This document shows positions 59,438-64,000 of a stretch of 64,000 nt of DNA, piece after piece. How positions within the stretch are numbered: the stretch's first letter is position 1; each line of letters begins with the position of its first letter. The stretch is from the NCBI RefSeq assembly GCF_022271435.1, contig NZ_JAFIQY010000038.1, forward strand, positions 1 through 64,000. The letters run 5' to 3'. The position numbers and the translations under genes are program-made. The notes below the pieces were generated by a model that searched no databases, was not told where the DNA came from, and saw only the letters and a list, made by a program, of their open reading frames with translations. This DNA is from Streptomyces monomycini. Its GTDB lineage: Bacteria > Actinomycetota > Actinomycetes > Streptomycetales > Streptomycetaceae.

Positions 59438-61194
59438 GCGTGCCGACGACCGTGTCCGCCGTACGACCCGCCGGTCCCCCCGGACAGGAAAGCACGGCAG
59501 GACCGGCGGCCCGGCCGGGGCAGGCCGCCACGTCCGGGCGGCCCGACGCGGCCGGCCCGGCACTCGCGCGGCACATCGTCGTCATCGGCGGCGGCATCGC
59601 CGGGCTCGCCGCCGCCCACCGGCTGACCGGCGCGGGCCTGCGGGTGACGCTGCTGGAGTCCACCGGCCGGATCGGCGGCAAGCTGCGCTCGGGCGAGCTC
59701 GCCGGAACGCCGGTCGACCTGGGTGCCGAGGCCCTGCGGGTGCCCCGGCCGGAAGCGGTCGACCTGGCGCGGGCGGTCGGCCTCGGCGACCGGCTGCGCG
59801 TCCCGGCCGCGACGGACGCCGCGCTGTGGACGCGGGGCGCGCTGCGGCCGATCCCCAGCTGCCGCGGGCGGGACGTCCTGGGCAGGGCCCGTACCGTCGA
59901 CACGTACGAGGTGTCCTTGCGGGCCGCCGTACCGCAGCTCTTCGAGGCGGCGCGGCACGACGGCGCGTTGCTCACCGGCGTACGGGCGGTACGCCGGCGG
60001 ACGGCCGAGCAGCAGCGGCGCCTCGCCGAGGAGCGGCAGACGGCCGAGCGGCGGCGGATCGCGGAGGAACGGCGGATCGCCGAGCAGCGACGCCTCGCCG
60101 ACCGGCCGGGAACCGCCGGACAGCCGGGCCTTCCGGGCCGGCCGCGCTCCGGGCCGCTCATTCCCCGGCCCCGTCCCGGGTTCATCCGGCCGGGGACGGG
60201 ACCGGGGGCGGGTACGGGTACGGGTACAGGACCGGAGGCGGGCACGGGCGCGGGCTGCACCGGGCCCGCGTCCCCGGACGGCCTCGCCGGAGAACTCGGC
60301 ACCGGCTTCTCCAGTACCCCTGGGACCGGCCTCCCCGGCGGATCCGCGGCCGGCCTCCCCGGCGAGCCCGGAGGAGGCTTCCCCGGCGAGCCCCGGGGCG
60401 CCCACACCATCCCGGACCTCTCCCGCGGCGGCCCCGACTACCTCGGGCTGGACGGGGGCGCGGGCACTCTGGCGAGCGCCGTGGCCGATGCCGTACGCGC
60501 TGCCGGCGGCGAGATCCTGCGCAACACCCCGGCCCTGGCGCTGACCCGTGGCCCGTACGGCTGGGAGGTACGCACCGCCGCCCGCACCCTGCTGTGCGAC
60601 GGCCTGGTCCTCGCCACTCCGGCCTGGACGGCGGCCACCCTGCTCGCCGCCGAGGCACCGCTCGCGGCGGCCGAGCTGTCCGAGGTCGCCTACGCGTCGA
60701 TGGCCCTGGTCACGATGGCGTTCCGGCGCTCGCACCTGGAGGGGCTGACGGCGTTCGACGGCCGGTGCGGCTTCCTCGTGCCGCCGGGCGACGGGCACAC
60801 CATCAAGGCGTCCACGTTCCTGACCCGTAAGTGGGACTGGCTGTCGGAGCGGGCCAAGGACCTGTTCCTGCTGCGGACGTCCATCGGCCGGTACGGCCAG
60901 GAGGAGATCCTCTACCTGGACGACGCCGACCTGGTGAGCGCCGCGCTGCGCGACCTGGGTGAGGCCACCGGCCTGACCGCGCGCCCGGTGGCGACCGACG
61001 TGACCCGGTGGATCGGCGGGCTGCCGCACTACGCGGTCGGGCATCCCGCGCGCGTGACCCGCGTACGCAACGGGCTGTCCGCGCTGCCGGGGCTGCGGCT
61101 GTGCGGCGCGGCGTACGACGGCGTGGGCGTCGCCGACTGCGTGGCGAGCGGGCAGCGCGCGGCCGACGAGATCATCGCGGCGGAGGCGGCCTGA
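59434..61194 (+). CDS. Protoporphyrinogen/coproporphyrinogen oxidase paralogue with a low-complexity insert
   Basis: 586 residues from ATG 59434, coupled to the globin gene by ATGA. The FAD motif VVIGGGIAGLAAAHRLTGAG is at about 48-67, and the C-terminal FAD motif is GVGVADCVASGQRAADEI. Residues about 187-325 are an insert. It begins with a charged coiled-coil-like stretch (LAEERQTAERRRIAEERRIA), followed by Thr/Gly and Pro/Gly repeats. The stretch where I expect GGVYAG and surrounding substrate-domain residues is missing before SLRAAVPQLF. It is thus probably not the housekeeping haem enzyme; it could supply haem locally or have another substrate. Confidence 0.82.
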   Translation: MSVPTTVSAVRPAGPPGQESTAGPAARPGQAATSGRPDAAGPALARHIVVIGGGIAGLAAAHRLTGAGLRVTLLESTGRIGGKLRSGELAGTPVDLGAEALRVPRPEAVDLARAVGLGDRLRVPAATDAALWTRGALRPIPSCRGRDVLGRARTVDTYEVSLRAAVPQLFEAARHDGALLTGVRAVRRRTAEQQRRLAEERQTAERRRIAEERRIAEQRRLADRPGTAGQPGLPGRPRSGPLIPRPRPGFIRPGTGPGAGTGTGTGPEAGTGAGCTGPASPDGLAGELGTGFSSTPGTGLPGGSAAGLPGEPGGGFPGEPRGAHTIPDLSRGGPDYLGLDGGAGTLASAVADAVRAAGGEILRNTPALALTRGPYGWEVRTAARTLLCDGLVLATPAWTAATLLAAEAPLAAAELSEVAYASMALVTMAFRRSHLEGLTAFDGRCGFLVPPGDGHTIKASTFLTRKWDWLSERAKDLFLLRTSIGRYGQEEILYLDDADLVSAALRDLGEATGLTARPVATDVTRWIGGLPHYAVGHPARVTRVRNGLSALPGLRLCGAAYDGVGVADCVASGQRAADEIIAAEAA

Positions 61195-61210
61195 CGGCCC
61201 GGGGGTGCCT

Positions 61211-61252
61211 GGGGCGCGTACGCGCACACTGAGGCGCGTGGGTACGCGCCCC
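61211..61252 (+). terminator. Terminator downstream of the globin operon
   Basis: GGGGCGCGTAC (61211-61221) pairs with GTACGCGCCCC (61242-61252), 17 bases past the PPOX stop. The enclosed sequence can pair further. Confidence 0.7.
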
Positions 61253-61471
61253 CGGCGCCCGCATTACGGAACACGCTCGCGTACGGCCGGGGCGCGCCGC
61301 GAGCCGACGCCCCTGCCGCCCCAAACGCACCGCCTGATACGCCGTCACGAAGCTGCACCCCGTGCCAAGATGAACGCATGGGGTCGCCACGACGCGCCCC
61401 TGGTGTGCCGGGAAGTCTGGTCGGCGGTCGGTTCGACGTGCGACGGGGCCGGGTGCCCGGGGCAGGTGGCC

Positions 61472-61846
61472 ATGGCAGGCATCGATGAGACGCTGCGGGA
61501 CCTGGTGGGGCTGGAAGGCGTCCTCGGTGCCTCGATCGTCGACTACTTCAGCCGCCTGACGCTCGGCGCGGTCGGCGACCCGGCCGGGCCCGACCTCGAA
61601 GCGGCGGCCCGCGGCGACACCGACGTGGTGCGCGCCAAACTCTCCACCCTGGAGCTGATCGGCTACCGCCCCGAACGCATCGAGGACATCGTCGTCACCC
61701 TCGACGACGCGTTCCATCTCATCCGCCCCCTCACGCGGCGCGCTTGCCAGGGCATCTTCGTCTACCTCGTGCTGGACCGGGCCAGCGGCGATCTGGAGGC
61801 CGCGCGGGAGAGCCTGCGCAAGGCCGGGGCGGAGCTGGACGTCTGA
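61472..61846 (+). CDS. Roadblock/LC7-like protein
   Basis: 124 residues from ATG 61472, with AGGTGG upstream. The pattern MAGIDETLRDLVGLEGVLGA followed by SIVDYFSRLTLGAVGD resembles the roadblock fold of the Streptomyces cvn (conservon) and MglB-type proteins, though the C terminus (RACQGIFVYLVLDRASGDLE) is also typical of related small proteins. These partners regulate small GTPases, but none is adjacent. The upstream sequence in the same frame lacks homology, so the shorter start is preferred. Confidence 0.7.
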   Translation: MAGIDETLRDLVGLEGVLGASIVDYFSRLTLGAVGDPAGPDLEAAARGDTDVVRAKLSTLELIGYRPERIEDIVVTLDDAFHLIRPLTRRACQGIFVYLVLDRASGDLEAARESLRKAGAELDV

Positions 61847-62003
61847 GCGCCTGTGTCACCCGTGTCACCTGCGTCACCCGACGTGCTGCCGGAACGGTCC
61901 GCCGGGCGCGTTGTGCCGCCGGGAGGCGACGGACGGGGAAGAGTGGGTACGCGCAGGCGCACGCCCCGGGCCTGCCGCGGCGGCCGACAGGAGGAGGCGG
62001 ACG

Positions 62004-62399
62004 ATGCACGTGGGACTGCTGCGCACGGTGGGTGCCACGACGACGGTGTACGGCCTGGCGGTCACCGCCTGGCCCGGCCTGCTGGCCAAGCCCTCCGGCC
62101 TCGCGGAAGCGGACGGCCGGACGGCCCCCGCCACCCGTACCTCCTTGCGCCCCCTGGCCTGGCGCGACGCGGCCTGCGGCCTGGCACTGGTTCTGGCACC
62201 GGCGGGCCCGGCCCTGCGCGCCGCCGCCTGCCTGCGGATCGCGGCGGACTTCGGCGATGCGGCGCTGCTCGGCGTGACCCTGCCTGGACGGGCCCGGCGG
62301 CGGGCCGCGGTGGCCGTCTCCCTGGGGTGGGGGGCGCTGTCGGTCGCAGGGGTGCTGTGGCCGGCGTCCGGCCGGTGTGACCAGCGCGCGCGGGCGTAA
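62004..62399 (+). CDS. Small membrane protein
   Basis: 131 residues from ATG 62004, with AGGAGGAGG upstream. Four hydrophobic helices are likely (TVGATTTVYGLAVTAWPGLL; WRDAACGLALVLAPAGPALR; LRIAADFGDAALLGVTLPG; AVAVSLGWGALSVAGVLW). No family recognised. It could belong with the photolyase gene 100 bases downstream. Confidence 0.65.
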   Translation: MHVGLLRTVGATTTVYGLAVTAWPGLLAKPSGLAEADGRTAPATRTSLRPLAWRDAACGLALVLAPAGPALRAAACLRIAADFGDAALLGVTLPGRARRRAAVAVSLGWGALSVAGVLWPASGRCDQRARA

Positions 62400-62499
62400 C
62401 CCGTACGCGCCCTCCCCCTCTCCCCGGCTCCATCGCCTCCTCTCCCTCTCCCCCTGGCTCCTCCGTCACCCCTCCCCCACAACGCCCGGAGCGACCCGC

Positions 62500-63885
62500 A
62501 TGAGTGCTGCCTCGATCGCCCTGTTCACCTCCGATCTGCGGGTCCACGACCATCCCGTCCTGCACGCCGCGACGAAGGGCACGGGCAGTGTCGTACCGCT
62601 GTTCGTCCTTGATGACGGCGTACGGGCCGTGGGCTTCGACGTGCCCAACCGGCGCGCCTTCCTGGCCGATTGCCTGGCGGACCTGGACGAGGCACTGCGC
62701 GCCCGCGGGGGCCGGCTCGTCGTCCGTACGGGAGACGTGGTCGAGGAGACCGCGCGGGCCGCTGCCGAAGCGGACGCGCGCGACGTGCATGTGGCGGGCG
62801 GCGTCAGCGGATACGCGCACCGCCGGGAGGAGCGGCTGCGGCGCACCCTGGAGGCCGACGGGCGGCGGCTGCACGTGCACGACGCGGTGGTCACCGCCCT
62901 CGCGCCGGGCGAGGTCACCCCGGCCGGCAAGGACCATTTCGCGGTCTTCACGCCGTACTTCCGGCGCTGGCAGGCCGAACGCCACCGTGACGTGCTGCGG
63001 GCGCCCCGGCGGGTGCGGGTGCCCGAGGCGGTCGGCTCCGGGCCCGTACCGCGGCGGCGTGACGTGTCCGGGGTGTCCCCCGGGCTGGCGGCGGGCGGCG
63101 AAGTGGAGGGCCGCCGCCGGGCGACGGCCTGGATGGGCAGTCCGCTGCGTCGCTACGCACAGGGGCAGGACGACCTTGCCGGGGACGCGACGTCCCGCCT
63201 CTCCCCGCATCTGCACTTCGGCACGCTGTCCGCCGTCGAACTGGTCCAGCGCGCCCGTAAGGCGGGCGGGGACGGGGACGGCGCCGAGGCGTTCGTACGG
63301 CAGCTGGCCTGGCGGGACTTCCACCACCAGGTCCTCGCGGCCCGCCCGGCCGCCGCGCACGCCGACTACCGGGCGCGGCACGACCGCTGGCGCCGCGACG
63401 AGCAGGAGGCCGAGGCGTGGCGCACCGGCCGCACCGGCTATCCGATCGTGGACGCGGCGATGCGGCAGCTCGCCCACGAGGGGTGGATGCACAACCGGGC
63501 GCGGCTGCTGACGGCCAGTTTCCTGACCAAGACGCTGTATCTGGACTGGCGGCTGGGCGCGGCCCACTTCCTGTCGCTGCTGGTCGACGGTGACCTGGCC
63601 AACAATCAGCTGAACTGGCAGTGGGCGGCGGGCACCGGCACCGACACCCGCCCCAACCGCGTCCTGAACCCCCTGGCGCAGGCGAAGCGCTTCGACGCGG
63701 ACGGCGCGTACGTACGGCGCTGGGTGCCGGAACTGGCCGACGTACCGGGGCTGGAGAAGGGCGCCGTCCACCGGCCGTGGAAGCTGAGGCCCGCCGCGGC
63801 GCGGGCGGCGCTGGACTATCCGGAACCGGTGATCGACCTGGCGGACGGCCTGGCACGGTTCAAGCAGGCCCGCGGGCTGGACTGA
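62500..63885 (+). CDS. phr: Class I deoxyribodipyrimidine photolyase
   Basis: 461 residues from ATG 62500. A cryptochrome/photolyase protein: the N-terminal antenna domain is ALFTSDLRVHDHPVLHAA, TSRLSPHLHFGTLS and GWMHNRARLLTASFLTK line the FAD pocket, and DLANNQLNWQWAAGTGTD is the C-terminal signature. It repairs cyclobutane pyrimidine dimers with blue light. Length and motifs are standard. The gene is the last complete one in the window. Confidence 0.95.
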   Translation: MSAASIALFTSDLRVHDHPVLHAATKGTGSVVPLFVLDDGVRAVGFDVPNRRAFLADCLADLDEALRARGGRLVVRTGDVVEETARAAAEADARDVHVAGGVSGYAHRREERLRRTLEADGRRLHVHDAVVTALAPGEVTPAGKDHFAVFTPYFRRWQAERHRDVLRAPRRVRVPEAVGSGPVPRRRDVSGVSPGLAAGGEVEGRRRATAWMGSPLRRYAQGQDDLAGDATSRLSPHLHFGTLSAVELVQRARKAGGDGDGAEAFVRQLAWRDFHHQVLAARPAAAHADYRARHDRWRRDEQEAEAWRTGRTGYPIVDAAMRQLAHEGWMHNRARLLTASFLTKTLYLDWRLGAAHFLSLLVDGDLANNQLNWQWAAGTGTDTRPNRVLNPLAQAKRFDADGAYVRRWVPELADVPGLEKGAVHRPWKLRPAAARAALDYPEPVIDLADGLARFKQARGLD

Positions 63886-64000
63886 GGCGTGGCCTGACCT
63901 GTGGCCCGGCGATGCCCGGCCGATGGTTCGCCGGTGATCCGCCGATGTCGCTCATGGCCGGGTATGACGGGCGGTTCCGGTCAATCGGACGGGCCGTGTT
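63886..64000. other. Right-edge intergenic sequence
   Basis: The 115 bases after the photolyase stop show no ORF, hairpin or promoter that I can support. Confidence 0.4.

Overview
The window is chromosomal DNA from a high-GC actinomycete, almost certainly a Streptomyces. Codon third positions are nearly all G or C. Developmental regulators typical of the genus are present (BldG with its partner anti-sigma factor, WblA, the Streptomyces-type Crp). From the left edge to the tRNA-Pro gene, the order hppA, apgA-bldG, DECH helicase, tad genes, HAD-IB hydrolase, acsA, nhaA, marP, nth, crp, arsA pair, wblA, penicillin-binding protein follows the conserved core I remember from S. coelicolor (about SCO3547 to SCO3583). 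That comparison is from memory, not from a search.

Layout. 0.3-3.5 kb: a small lipoprotein and the proton-pumping pyrophosphatase hppA. 3.5-5.4 kb: an apparently gene-free kilobase, then bldG-apgA. 5.5-14.5 kb: the actinobacterial 'helicase/secretion neighbourhood', a DECH-box helicase of the YprA/MrfA type and a seven-gene Tad-like pilus or secretion operon on the other strand, with a frameshifted small gene and a cupin between them. 14.9-22.1 kb: HAD-IB hydrolase, a degenerate Fic-like protein, a CooC-like ATPase, a deacetylase-like lipoprotein, and a SulP transporter fused to a beta-carbonic anhydrase. 22.3-27.8 kb: acsA, nhaA, a holin-like membrane protein and an epoxide-hydrolase-type enzyme. 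27.9-36.6 kb: MarP-type protease, two NUDIX enzymes, endonuclease III with a histone-H1-like tail, crp, an agmatine deiminase/TetR divergon, an MBL hydrolase, RidA and a DUF4177 protein. 36.8-45.9 kb: two ArsA-type ATPases, wblA, a bifunctional PBP, YqeY, a metallophosphoesterase, a Pr6Pr membrane protein, and tRNA-Pro(CGG).

46-52 kb has an accessory look. It holds an MFS exporter operon, a LysR regulator whose 5' end is duplicated, a DUF885 gene preceded by nine 13-bp tandem repeats, and fragments of an ArsR regulator and an alpha/beta hydrolase. 52.1-54.2 kb holds an NfeD-like/flotillin pair and a membrane protein.

54.4-61.2 kb is the most interesting stretch. An orphan cytochrome c oxidase subunit I, a DevR/DosR-like response regulator, a tiny hydrophobic ORF, a globin-ferredoxin-reductase fusion and an aberrant protoporphyrinogen-oxidase paralogue lie together. 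Sequences fitting the DevR-box core GGGNCNNNNGNCCC occur upstream of both transcription units. I infer a self-contained haem/oxygen/NO-response module. The right end has a roadblock-like protein, a small membrane protein and a class I photolyase. I saw no CRISPR array, insertion sequence, integrase or rRNA gene.
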